In this document: piece by piece, positions 37,317 to 45,429 of the stretch
Layout of the letters: every line of letters begins with the position of its first letter
How positions within the stretch are numbered: the stretch's first letter is position 1
Source of the DNA: JACVRW01 sp963819635
Lineage (GTDB): Bacteria > Actinomycetota > Thermoleophilia > Solirubrobacterales > Thermoleophilaceae
Assembly: GCA_963819635.1 (NCBI GenBank)
Contig: CAWFWX010000012.1
Coordinates: 186,001 to 250,000, forward strand
Length of the DNA: 64,000 nt
Reading direction: 5' to 3'
Notes under the pieces: generated by a model
What the model was told of the DNA's origin: nothing
Databases searched by the model: none
What the model saw: only the letters and a program-made list of their open reading frames with translations
Made by a program: the position numbers and the translations under genes

Positions 37317-37438
37317 CTCTGATCCCCTCGCCGCCGCACGACCGGGATGAGGAGCGCGACGGCGATGATCACGGCGACCAGCGGGAGGGCGACCGTAAGG
37401 ATCGAGCTCGTCAGGCTGCTTGCGAGGAGGATGTTCAC
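37313..37438 (-). CDS. 41-residue single-helix peptide in the oxidase operon
   Basis: Starts at GTG 37438 (NILLASSLTSSILTVALP...) and consists of one long hydrophobic helix (about residues 9-33) and a basic RRRGDQR tail facing the cytoplasm. It overlaps ctaG upstream and the SCO gene downstream by GTGA on both sides, which strongly supports translation despite its size. It may be a small oxidase subunit or assembly factor; no family recognised. Confidence 0.7.
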   Translation of the reverse strand: MNILLASSLTSSILTVALPLVAVIIAVALLIPVVRRRGDQR

Positions 37439-38247
37439 CGCGCGGCCTCCGCGAACGGGCCGTCGCCCCGCTCCAGGTCCTCGCCCAGCCAGCGGTAGGC
37501 GAACAGCGCCACCGCGATCACGAAGGACAGCGACCCCGGGACCCACATGATCCCGGCCGCGATGTGCTGGTCCGCGAGCGCCGAGATGCCGCCGGGACGC
37601 GACGCCAGGCCGGCGTACCCCGCGTAGAACGGCGACGAGGCAAGTCCGAGCACGAGCGCGAGCACCGTGCAGGCGACCATGGCGACGAGGGAGTAGAGAG
37701 CGCGGGCGGGAAGGGCGAGGCGGCTCCACAGCGGCGGCGAGTCGATGAGCCGCGACCAGAGGACGAGGCCCGTCGCCAGGAAGAGAGCGTGCTCCAGTTC
37801 GTGGATCCAGCCGGAGCGGAGCGTCGCGTCGAAGAGAGCCGGGATGTGCCAGGCGGCCATCGCCGCGACGAATATGCCCAGCGCCACCGGGGGACGCGTG
37901 AGCACGTGCACAACGACGCGGAGCGGGGCGCTCCAGCGGCCCTGCGCCACGGCGCGCGCCGTGCGGCGCCGGAAACCGAGCGGCAGCGCCCGCCAGCAGG
38001 TGATGCCGGGCCGCCCGAGCAGGATGAGCGGCGGCGCCACCGTCAGGAGGATGACGTGCTGGACCATGTGGACCCAGAGGAGCTTGTCGTCGAGGGCCGC
38101 GACGGGCGACGCCAGCGCCACCGCGAGCGAGAGCAGGCCGGCCGCGAACCACCACGCCTGCGCCGCGGCGCCGCGACGATGGAGGCGTCCCTTCAGTCCG
38201 ACTGCGTACAGCGCGGCGACGACGGATATGGCGACGGCCGGGATCAC
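37435..38247 (-). CDS. ctaG: CtaG-type cytochrome c oxidase assembly protein (caa3_CtaG)
   Basis: 270-residue membrane protein with seven helices of the CtaG_Cox11-unrelated caa3_CtaG family. Visible motifs are DDKLLWVHMVQHVILLTVAPPLILLG, AAMAAWHIPALFDATL with HELEHALFLATGLVLW, and ADQHIAAGIMWVPGSL. Conserved His residues in these helices are thought to bind copper. GTG 38247 overlaps the subunit III stop as GTGA. Confidence 0.88.
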   Translation of the reverse strand: MIPAVAISVVAALYAVGLKGRLHRRGAAAQAWWFAAGLLSLAVALASPVAALDDKLLWVHMVQHVILLTVAPPLILLGRPGITCWRALPLGFRRRTARAVAQGRWSAPLRVVVHVLTRPPVALGIFVAAMAAWHIPALFDATLRSGWIHELEHALFLATGLVLWSRLIDSPPLWSRLALPARALYSLVAMVACTVLALVLGLASSPFYAGYAGLASRPGGISALADQHIAAGIMWVPGSLSFVIAVALFAYRWLGEDLERGDGPFAEAAR

Positions 38248-38849
38248 GACCCGAGGAGGTAGAGGACGACCCACATGACGAAGCTCAGGGCAACGACGAA
38301 CGCCCAGTAGAAGGCGAGCCCCTCGAGCCTCGGCTGGAGTACCCACGCCGGGATCTCGCGGTGGCGCAGGCCAAACGCGAGCAGCGTCTCGAGCCAGACC
38401 ATCACCACCAGTGCGACGACCGCGGTGAGAGCCGTCCAGGCCACGAAGACGCTCGCGTAGCCACCGTCCGAGGGGCCGAAGCCGAGGTGGGCGTACTCGA
38501 CGATCTGCAGTACGACCCCCGCGACCCCGAGGGCGAGGGAGCCCGCGACGAGCGTGCGCCAGCCGCGCAGCCGCCCGGAGTAGGCGGCCACAGCCAGCAG
38601 GGCGCTGGAGCCGGCGAACAGCACCATGATGGCGATGCCGAACCCGTCGGGCGGGCTCAGGCCCGCGGGCCGCCACATGCCGGCGGTGTTCAGCGTCCGC
38701 AGGTAGAAGTAGGCGAAGAATGGGCCGAAGAAGACGAACAGGGTCGCCGCGGCGGCCAGCCGCGTGCCCGCGTGGATGTTTCCGGCGAACAGCTCCGGCG
38801 GCTCCACGGTGTCGCCGGGCCCCCGAACCGACTCGTCGCCGACGCTCAT
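38244..38849 (-). CDS. ctaE: Cytochrome c oxidase subunit III
   Basis: 201-residue, five-helix form of subunit III (heme-copper oxidase), with FGPFFAYFYLRTLNTAGMW, YAHLGFGPSDGGYASVF and HREIPAWVLQPRLEGLAFYWAFVVALSFVMWVVLYLL. ATG 38849 overlaps the subunit I stop as ATGA. It stabilises the catalytic core. Confidence 0.9.
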   Translation of the reverse strand: MSVGDESVRGPGDTVEPPELFAGNIHAGTRLAAAATLFVFFGPFFAYFYLRTLNTAGMWRPAGLSPPDGFGIAIMVLFAGSSALLAVAAYSGRLRGWRTLVAGSLALGVAGVVLQIVEYAHLGFGPSDGGYASVFVAWTALTAVVALVVMVWLETLLAFGLRHREIPAWVLQPRLEGLAFYWAFVVALSFVMWVVLYLLGS

Positions 38850-40684
38850 GGGCTCGTCTGCACCCCCGGCGAGTGCGTGCCGTAGTCGTGTGGATTCCCG
38901 ACCGTGGGCACGCGGTCGAAGTTGTGCACGGGCGGCGGGCTCGTCGTCTGCCACTCGAGCGAGTTCGAGGACCACGGGTTGTCATCCGCCGGCGTGCGCG
39001 CGATCACGAGCGAGTAGACGACGTTCGCGACGAAGAGCAGCAGCGAGAAGCCGAGCACAAAGGCCGACACGGATGCCCACGTATTCAGGAACTCGAGGTT
39101 CGCCGGGTACGTGACCACGCGGCGCGGCTGACCCAGGAGGCCCACGGCGAACAGCGGCAGGAACGTGGAGTTGAAGGCGAGGAACATCAGCCAGAAGTGC
39201 ACCTTGCCCCAGCGCTGGCTCAGCGTCAGGCCGGTCATCTTCGGCACCCAGTAGTAGATGGCGGCGAAGAAGGCGAAGACGAGCCCGCCCATGATCGTGT
39301 AGTGGAAGTGGGCGATCACGAAGAAGCTGCCGTGGCTCGTCGTGTCGCTCGGCGCATCGGACAGGTAGATCCCGGTGACGCCGCCGATCAGGAAGTTGAA
39401 GATCCAGGCGAGTACGAACAGCATCGGCACGGTCAGGCGGATCGAGCCGCGCCAGAGGGTCCCGATCGCGCAGATGAAGACGAGCCCGGTCGGTATCGAG
39501 ATCAGCTCCGTGGAGAGGATGTAGAAGGGCCTGAGGTCGGCGGCCATCCCGCTCATGAACAGGTGGTGCTGCCAGACGGTGAAGCTGAGAACCGCGATGC
39601 CCACGAAGCCGGAGACGGCGAGCCGGTAGCCCCACAGCGGTTTGCGCGTGAACACCGGCAGGAGCTGGAGCAGGATGCCCATGCCGGGCAGCGCGAGCAG
39701 GTAGACCTCCGGGTGTCCGAAGAACCAGAACAGGTTCTGGAACAGGTACGGGCTGCCGCCGGCGCTCTGGAGGAAGAACGAGGTGTTGAGCGTTCGGTCG
39801 AGCAGGACGAGCACGACCCCGACGGACAGCACCGGCGCTGCCAGCATCATCATCACCGCCGTCGCGACGATGCTCCAGACGAAGATCGGCAGCCGGCTCC
39901 ACGCGACCGTCGGCGCGCGCATCGTCACCACCGTGGCGGTCAGGTTGAAGCCGAGGAGCGTCATCGACACGCCCACGAGGGCGAAGAAGCACAGGTAGGC
40001 GTCGATGCCCCACCCGCCCTGCTCGCTCAGAGGGGCGTAGCCCGTCCAGCCGGTCTGGAAGCCGTCCAGCGCGGCGGACGTGATCAGGATCACCTCGGCG
40101 GCGACGAGCACCCAGAAGGACAACGCCTCGATACGCGGGAAGGCCGAGCGGCGGGCGCCGATGAGGAGCGGGACGAAGTAGTTCGCGAACGGCCCGAGGA
40201 CCGCGCTCGTCATCGTGCCCATCATCATCGAGCCGTGGAGGCCCACGATCTCGAGGTACTTGTCCGGCGGGAACACGCTCGCGGTGGGGCTCAGCAGCGC
40301 GACCCGGATGAGCATCGCGTTCACCCCGGCGAAGAAGAAGAAGAAGCCAATCCCGACCAGGTACTGCATGCCGACGACCTTGTGGTCGGCCGTCAGGCGG
40401 AAGTAGCGGCCTATCCCCTCCCCCTCGGGACGCGGCAGCGCGGGTGGGTACCCGAACATCCGCCGCGCCGGATAGTTGAACACGCCGAGGCCGGCGAAGA
40501 AGCCGAGGACGCCGAACAGGTAGCCGAGCACGAGTGCCAGGTCGTTCTGGCCCGTGTCTTCGCTGAAGGTCGCGACGGGCGCGCCGATGTGGGCGCCGAT
40601 CAGATGGCCGATCAGGTAGCCGGCCACGGCGCCCACGACGGCGGTCAGGACGTTGAAGCCGACGATGCGGCGGGCGACGGTCAC
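38846..40684 (-). CDS. ctaD: Cytochrome c oxidase subunit I
   Basis: 612 residues. Catalytic core of a heme-copper oxidase: low-spin heme His in HGSMMMGTMTSAV, GHPEVYLLALPG with the His-Tyr pair and proton-relay Glu, CuB histidines WQHHLF, and heme ligands VIAHFHYTIMGG. About 100 extra N-terminal residues contribute two helices (VLTAVVGAVAGYLIGHLIGAHIGAPV and LVLGYLFGVLGFFAGLGVF) before the usual start RYFRLTADHKVVGMQYL. The segment normally reading PTGIKxF reads IPTGLVF, so the usual K-pathway Lys is absent. Confidence 0.95.
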   Translation of the reverse strand: MTVARRIVGFNVLTAVVGAVAGYLIGHLIGAHIGAPVATFSEDTGQNDLALVLGYLFGVLGFFAGLGVFNYPARRMFGYPPALPRPEGEGIGRYFRLTADHKVVGMQYLVGIGFFFFFAGVNAMLIRVALLSPTASVFPPDKYLEIVGLHGSMMMGTMTSAVLGPFANYFVPLLIGARRSAFPRIEALSFWVLVAAEVILITSAALDGFQTGWTGYAPLSEQGGWGIDAYLCFFALVGVSMTLLGFNLTATVVTMRAPTVAWSRLPIFVWSIVATAVMMMLAAPVLSVGVVLVLLDRTLNTSFFLQSAGGSPYLFQNLFWFFGHPEVYLLALPGMGILLQLLPVFTRKPLWGYRLAVSGFVGIAVLSFTVWQHHLFMSGMAADLRPFYILSTELISIPTGLVFICAIGTLWRGSIRLTVPMLFVLAWIFNFLIGGVTGIYLSDAPSDTTSHGSFFVIAHFHYTIMGGLVFAFFAAIYYWVPKMTGLTLSQRWGKVHFWLMFLAFNSTFLPLFAVGLLGQPRRVVTYPANLEFLNTWASVSAFVLGFSLLLFVANVVYSLVIARTPADDNPWSSNSLEWQTTSPPPVHNFDRVPTVGNPHDYGTHSPGVQTSP

Positions 40685-41523
40685 CCCGCCTGCCTCTGCG
40701 GATCGGGGAGGTACGTCTCCCGGTACTTCGGCAGGTAGCGCTTGCTAGGCGCGAAAGTCTTCTGCTGCTGCCGTATCCACGCCGTGAACCGCGCCGGCAT
40801 CACGATCTGGCCCTTGTCGAACATGAAGCCGTGCCAGATACCGCACAGCTCGGCGCAGCGGATGTTGAACGTGCCGGTGTGGCGCGGCTCGACGTAGGCG
40901 ACGTTGTCGACGCCCGGATTGGCGTCGGCCTTGACGCCGAGGTCGTAGGCCCAGAACGAGTGGATGACGTCGAGCGAGGTGACGTGAAGCTCGATCGTGC
41001 GGTCCGCTGGCAGCACGAGATGCGGGGTCTCGACGCCGCCGTAGGTTGGATAGCGGTAGCTGAACTGCCACTGCTGGCCGATCACCTGAACCGGCAGCGT
41101 CGACCGGTTGCTCGCGGGCTTGAGCGCCGACAGCGGCGACGGTCCCTGGCCGCTGCCCGCGGCGCCGGGTTCGAGGATGCGGGTGACCGCGTACGCACAC
41201 AGCCCGGCGACGATGAGGACCGACGTCGCCAGCCAGACGACCTGCGCCGTCCGGTTGCCGTAGATGCGCGGCCCGTCCTGGATCTCCGTTCCCCTCTGCC
41301 GGAACGCGATAAGGACATAGACGAGGAACGAGAGGATCAGGATGATGATCGGCGTCGCGAGGGCGGTGGAGACCGTGAAGTCGGTCACCTGTCCCGCCCC
41401 GGCGTCGGCCTGCTTACCGGGCGGCAGGTGCGGCCCGATGAAGATCGCGACAAGTGGCGTCGCGATCGCGCTCAGGATCAGCCAGGTGAGGAGGAGGCGG
41501 CGCAGCTCGCGAGACATCCCCAT
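40681..41523 (-). CDS. ctaC: Cytochrome c oxidase subunit II
   Basis: 280 residues: two membrane helices (about 10-30 and 57-75; a third hydrophobic stretch at 96-113) and an extracytoplasmic cupredoxin domain. CuA ligands His188, Cys223, Cys227, His231 and Met234 (IRCAELCGIWHGFM) are intact. No cytochrome c domain is fused. Accepts electrons and passes them to subunit I. ATG 41523 lies one base after the cupredoxin-like gene's stop. Confidence 0.94.
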   Translation of the reverse strand: MGMSRELRRLLLTWLILSAIATPLVAIFIGPHLPPGKQADAGAGQVTDFTVSTALATPIIILILSFLVYVLIAFRQRGTEIQDGPRIYGNRTAQVVWLATSVLIVAGLCAYAVTRILEPGAAGSGQGPSPLSALKPASNRSTLPVQVIGQQWQFSYRYPTYGGVETPHLVLPADRTIELHVTSLDVIHSFWAYDLGVKADANPGVDNVAYVEPRHTGTFNIRCAELCGIWHGFMFDKGQIVMPARFTAWIRQQQKTFAPSKRYLPKYRETYLPDPQRQAG

Positions 41524-41524
41524 C

Positions 41525-42193
41525 TCACGCGACCGTGATGTAGCCCGCCATGTAGTTGAACGCCTGCATCGGGCCGCCGAAGCCGGTCACGAAGCCGGCG
41601 CCACATGGCACGAAGCACTGCCAGCGGAAGTGTCCCTTGCCCTTCGTGCGGAACGTGAAGGTGATCGTGTGGTGCGCCTCGTCCTGCGTGCACGGCGCGG
41701 CCGAGCACTGGTTGGGCGCGTTGTCGCCCACTCCGGGAAGCGGCACGTAGACGCCGAGCTGCGGGATGGCGAACGTGTGCGCCGGCGTCGATGGCGGCAC
41801 GGCCTTGACCGTCCGGCCGTCGAGCTGCATCGTCCCGCCGGACGTTCCCTGGACCTGTGAGAAGTACGGGTTCCGTAGCCCGGTCGCGGTGTCGTACTGG
41901 CGGATCGTGACTCGGATCAGCGAGTGCGCGGGAGCGGTGAGGTTGGTGCTGTGGGCCCAACGGCCGTTCTGCCTGAGCGACAGGTAGGAGACCCAGTCGG
42001 GGTGCTCCGGGTAGCGCGATCCGAGCTCGGCGACCGTCTGGAGGGTCAGGTCGGCCGAGCGGCTCGCCGACGGCTTGGCCGCAACCTTCTGCGGCTCGCT
42101 CGTCAACCAGAACAGGTACGAGGCGATGCCGATACACAGAGCGGCACTGACCAGTGCGATCCCCATCAGCCGCATCGCAAGCGAGGACGACAT
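41525..42193 (-). CDS. Membrane-anchored cupredoxin-like protein leading the oxidase operon
   Basis: 222 residues: one N-terminal helix (LMGIALVSAALCIGIASYLFWL) and an outer-face domain. The C-terminal strand pair reads FRWQCFVPCGAG...GPMQAFNYMAGYITVA, resembling a CuA loop with Cys193 and Cys197 but lacking the loop His. A second Cys pair (163, 168) and His139 precede it. Its position directly before ctaC suggests a copper-handling or accessory subunit. ATG 42193, about 60 bp from a CsoR-like palindrome. Confidence 0.7.
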   Translation of the reverse strand: MSSSLAMRLMGIALVSAALCIGIASYLFWLTSEPQKVAAKPSASRSADLTLQTVAELGSRYPEHPDWVSYLSLRQNGRWAHSTNLTAPAHSLIRVTIRQYDTATGLRNPYFSQVQGTSGGTMQLDGRTVKAVPPSTPAHTFAIPQLGVYVPLPGVGDNAPNQCSAAPCTQDEAHHTITFTFRTKGKGHFRWQCFVPCGAGFVTGFGGPMQAFNYMAGYITVA

Positions 42194-42231
42194 CGCAAGC
42201 GATGCTCCACGACCGTGCAGCCCGCGTCGTC

Positions 42232-42250
42232 AGCCCAGAGAGGGCTTTTT
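42232..42250 (+). terminator. Weak hairpin followed by a T run
   Basis: AGCCC (42232-42236) pairs with GGGCT (42242-42246) around a five-base loop, then TTTT. The T run is on the + strand, but no + gene ends here; it may block read-through from antisense transcription towards the kinase gene, or be chance. Confidence 0.3.
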
Positions 42251-42252
42251 CG

Positions 42253-42272
42253 AGTACCCCCAGGGGAGTACT
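42253..42272. promoter_or_regulatory. CsoR-like palindrome upstream of the oxidase operon
   Basis: AGTACCCCCAGGGGAGTACT is nearly symmetric (AGTACcCCC/GGGaGTACT) and shares TACCCCCAG with the csoR operator at 22548. It lies about 60 bp before the cupredoxin-like start at 42193. Copper control of the oxidase operon is inferred. Confidence 0.5.
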
Positions 42273-42292
42273 CCCGCCGCGATAGCCCGGCG

Positions 42293-44197
42293 CTACTCGG
42301 CGGCCGGTATCGGGATCGTCGCGGCGAGCTCTGTGCCCTCGCCCGGTGCGCTGGATATGCGGAGCTCGCCGCCGAGCGCCTCGATCCGGTCCTTGAGACC
42401 TACCAGGCCGGAGCCCCCAGCGGGATTCGCGCCGCCGACCCCGTTGTCCGAGATCGACAGCCGTACGACCCCGTTCTTAGCCCCGGCGTCCACCCGCAGC
42501 ACGGACGCACGCGCGTGCTTCGCGGCGTTGTTGAGCGCCTCGGAGACGACGTAGTAGGTGGCGACCTCGACCTGCTCCGGCAGCCGGCGGTCGACGTCGA
42601 GATGCAGCTCGACCGGCACGGCCGAGCGACGAGCCAGGGCCTTCAGGGCCGGCGCGAGGCCGCCCCGCGAGAGGATCGCCGGGTGGATGCCGCGCGAGAT
42701 CTCCTGAAGTTCCTCGACCGCGCCCGCGAGGCTGTGAAAGGCATTCGAGATCTGTGCCCTGAGCTCCGTCTGGTCCGGCGACGCCAGCGCCTCGGCGGCG
42801 CGCATCTCGAGTCCCAGCGAGATCAGCCGCTGTTGCGTGCCGTCGTGCAGGTCACGCTCGATCTGCCGACGCGTCTGGTCGGCCGCGGCGACGACGCGGG
42901 CGCGCGACGCCGCCAGCTCAGCCCGGCTCTCCGCGTTCGCGACCGCGGTCGCGACGAGCTCCGTGAACTCGGCGATCTGTGCCTCGGTGTCAGGCGCGAA
43001 TGGCGTCTCATGCTTCGACGACGCGGCGATCACCCCCCACAGCCGCCCCTCGACGACGACGGGACAGCCGACCGACGAGTGTATGCCTTGCTCGCGGGCC
43101 TCTTGCGCGATTGGACCGGGGGCGCCGGTGAAGCTGTCCACTCTCGCCGGTCCACCTCGCTCCCACACCAGTCTCGCGATGCTCACTCCCTCGAGCGCGA
43201 ACCGCGTGCCGACGGCCAGCCCCTCCTCGGCGTCCCTGCTCCACGCGGCCACGCCGGTCACGGTCCCATCCGACTCGTAGCGCTCCATGCGCGCGAGATC
43301 CGCGCCGCAGAGCAGACCGACCTCGCGGGTGACCGTCTCGAAGAGCTCGGCGGACGAAGAGGTCTGCGCGACCAGCGTCGCGACCCGCCGCAGCGCGGCC
43401 TGCTCGTCGGCGTAACGCTCCAGCTCGGCCTGGCTGTCCTCGAGTGACACGGCCAGCTTGTTGAACGCACCCTCCAGCATGCCGACCTCGCCGATGCCGG
43501 TCTCGGGCATCCGGACGCCGAGGTCGCCGCCGGCGAGCCGGTTCGCCATACCGGCCGCGCGCCGGATCGGCAACACGATCGCGCGACCGAGATACGACCC
43601 GAACAGGATGATCAGGACGATCGACCCGACGAGGCCGGCGCTCGCCGCGACCGTGGCCCTGTGGGCGTCGGCGTCGGCACTGGCCTGACGCTCCGAGAGA
43701 AGCTGGCGTTCACTGTCCACGTACGTCTCGAAGCGCCTGCGCAGTGCGTCAACCAGCCGCTTCCCGCGCAGCGTCACCCGGACGCTCGCGGTCGCGGCGT
43801 CCCCGCGGCGGGCCGCGGCGACCAGCGGTACGGAGTAGTCGCGGATATACGACCCTGTGGAGTTGATGATTTGAGCGGCACGCTCCTGCTGATGGGGGTC
43901 GTCCGCGAGGCTCGTCAGCCGTCTGCCCGCCGCTGGGAACGCCTTCCGCGCCGCCGCCCATGGTGCGAGAAACCGCTCCTCGTGCGTGATGATGTAGCCC
44001 CGCTGACCGGTCTCGAGGTCGATCACAAGCGCCTCGAGCCGGGCGGCCGCGTCGAGCTCCTGGCGTGAGTGGTCCGCGAGCTCGCCCGAGTCGCGCGTGC
44101 TGTTGAGCGCGAGCAGCAGGATGACGAAAGCGCCCGCGATCAGCACCACGAGCGCCGTGCTCGCGAGCACGACACGGCGGGTCAGGCCACCGCGCAT
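42293..44197 (-). CDS. Histidine kinase with CHASE3, HAMP and GAF domains
   Basis: 634 residues. Helix 1 (VVLASTALVVLIAGAFVILLLAL), a CHASE3 extracytoplasmic domain (LIDLETGQRGYIITHEERFLAPW), helix 2 (VGSIVLIILFGSYLGRAIV), HAMP, a GAF domain (LVAQTSSSAELFETVTREV... SVGCPVVVEGRLWGVIAASS), HisKA_3 with phospho-His in QIERDLHDGTQQRLISLGLEMR, and HATPase_c (ISDNGVGGANPAGGSGLVGLKDRI). NarX/DegS-like family. Divergent from its probable partner regulator, 38 bp away. ATG 44197. Confidence 0.92.
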   Translation of the reverse strand: MRGGLTRRVVLASTALVVLIAGAFVILLLALNSTRDSGELADHSRQELDAAARLEALVIDLETGQRGYIITHEERFLAPWAAARKAFPAAGRRLTSLADDPHQQERAAQIINSTGSYIRDYSVPLVAAARRGDAATASVRVTLRGKRLVDALRRRFETYVDSERQLLSERQASADADAHRATVAASAGLVGSIVLIILFGSYLGRAIVLPIRRAAGMANRLAGGDLGVRMPETGIGEVGMLEGAFNKLAVSLEDSQAELERYADEQAALRRVATLVAQTSSSAELFETVTREVGLLCGADLARMERYESDGTVTGVAAWSRDAEEGLAVGTRFALEGVSIARLVWERGGPARVDSFTGAPGPIAQEAREQGIHSSVGCPVVVEGRLWGVIAASSKHETPFAPDTEAQIAEFTELVATAVANAESRAELAASRARVVAAADQTRRQIERDLHDGTQQRLISLGLEMRAAEALASPDQTELRAQISNAFHSLAGAVEELQEISRGIHPAILSRGGLAPALKALARRSAVPVELHLDVDRRLPEQVEVATYYVVSEALNNAAKHARASVLRVDAGAKNGVVRLSISDNGVGGANPAGGSGLVGLKDRIEALGGELRISSAPGEGTELAATIPIPAAE

Positions 44198-44235
44198 CTG
44201 ACTGTCCCTGTGTAGGGTCGGCGTTGATCGCCAGG

Positions 44236-44889
44236 ATGCCGCCGGTGCAAGTCGCAGTGGCCGATGACGACGTCCTCCTTCGCGAGGGCCTCGCGAGCCT
44301 GCTCGAACGATCGGGTTTCGAGGTCGTCGGCCAGGCGGGCGACGGTCCCGCACTGCTCGAGGTGGTGCGCGCCCATAAGCCGGACCTCGTCATCGTCGAC
44401 ATCCGCATGCCCCCGGACCATCAGACCGAGGGCCTGGAGGCCGCGCGCGTGATCCGCGCCGAGCTGCCCGGCACCGGCATCCTGGTGCTGTCCGCGCACG
44501 TCGAGGTGGAGCAGGCGATGGAGCTGCTCGCGGGCGGCGAGCGCACCGGCTACCTGCTCAAAAGCCGCATCACCGACGTGACGCACTTCCTCGAGAGCCT
44601 CGAACGGATCGCCGAGGGCGGGTCGGTCGTGGACCCCGGGCTCGTACAGGAGCTCGTGGCCACTCAGCGCCGCGACGATCCGCTCGCGGACCTGACGCCG
44701 CGCGAACGCGAGGTGCTGGCCCTGATGGCCGAAGGCCGCTCGAACGCCGGCATCGCGCGCCGTCTCTGGGTCACAGAGGGCACGGTTGAGAAGCACGTCC
44801 ACAGTATCCTCGCGAAGCTGCCGCTTCCCGAGACGGACGACGACCACCGGCGTGTGCTCGCGGTGATCGCGTTCCTCGATACGCGCTAG
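44236..44889 (+). CDS. NarL/FixJ-family response regulator
   Basis: 217 residues. Receiver with acidic residues in VAVADDDVLLREG, phospho-Asp in LVIVDIRMPPDHQTEG, Lys in GYLLKSRI. LuxR HTH: LTPREREVLALMAEGRSNAGIARRLWVTEGTVEKHVHSILAKL. All key residues are intact. Divergent from the CHASE3 kinase and probably its partner. ATG 44236 is preferred to TTG 44224. The stop overlaps the convergent receiver-only gene. Confidence 0.92.
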   Translation: MPPVQVAVADDDVLLREGLASLLERSGFEVVGQAGDGPALLEVVRAHKPDLVIVDIRMPPDHQTEGLEAARVIRAELPGTGILVLSAHVEVEQAMELLAGGERTGYLLKSRITDVTHFLESLERIAEGGSVVDPGLVQELVATQRRDDPLADLTPREREVLALMAEGRSNAGIARRLWVTEGTVEKHVHSILAKLPLPETDDDHRRVLAVIAFLDTR

Positions 44890-45272
44890 GCACGGACCGA
44901 CTCACCTCCGTCGGCCTCGGCAAGGATGGTGCGGATGCGCGTGGCCGAGAGCTCGGACTTCGGGACGAAGCCGATCGCGGGACTGTCGATGATCATGTCC
45001 GTGAAGTCGCCCTCCGGATAGGCGGAGATCAGGATCACGAGCTGCGAATCGCCGCCTGCCCCCGCCAGCCGGCGGGCGAGCTCGAATCCGCTCTCATCGC
45101 CCAGGTCGATGTCGACGAGACAGACGTCCGGCCGTAGCTCCCCGGCGAGCTGGGTGGCCTCGGCGGTCGTCGATGCGACCCCGGCGACCTTGATTCCCTC
45201 GCGCTCGAGGAGCTCGCTCGCGGCCACGAGAAAGCGGGAGTTGTCATCTACGAGGAGAGCTCGCACAGTCAT
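44886..45272 (-). CDS. Single-domain response regulator
   Basis: 128 residues, receiver only: acidic pair in ALLVDDNSRFL, phospho-Asp in VCLVDIDLGDESGFE, Ser in LISAYP, Lys in FVPKSEL. It has no output domain, so it acts by protein contact or as a phosphate sink for nearby kinases. Its end overlaps the convergent NarL regulator by four bases. Confidence 0.9.
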   Translation of the reverse strand: MTVRALLVDDNSRFLVAASELLEREGIKVAGVASTTAEATQLAGELRPDVCLVDIDLGDESGFELARRLAGAGGDSQLVILISAYPEGDFTDMIIDSPAIGFVPKSELSATRIRTILAEADGGESVRA

Positions 45273-45429
45273 TCACGTTGAGCATCGCACCGCCCGGCCG
45301 CCCACACATTGCAGCTAGCAGGAATTTCGAGAGGGGGGGTGCTGGGGATCCAAGTTGGATGCTGGCCGCGCAGACAAGCGGGGCAGGAACCTGGATCTTT
45401 CGTCCGGACTCCGTTGAAGGGGGACATGG

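Noticed and set aside
38720..40738. Plus-strand 670-codon frame opposite ctaD
   Set aside because: Subunit I is unmistakable on the other strand; the antisense product is a charged low-complexity sequence.
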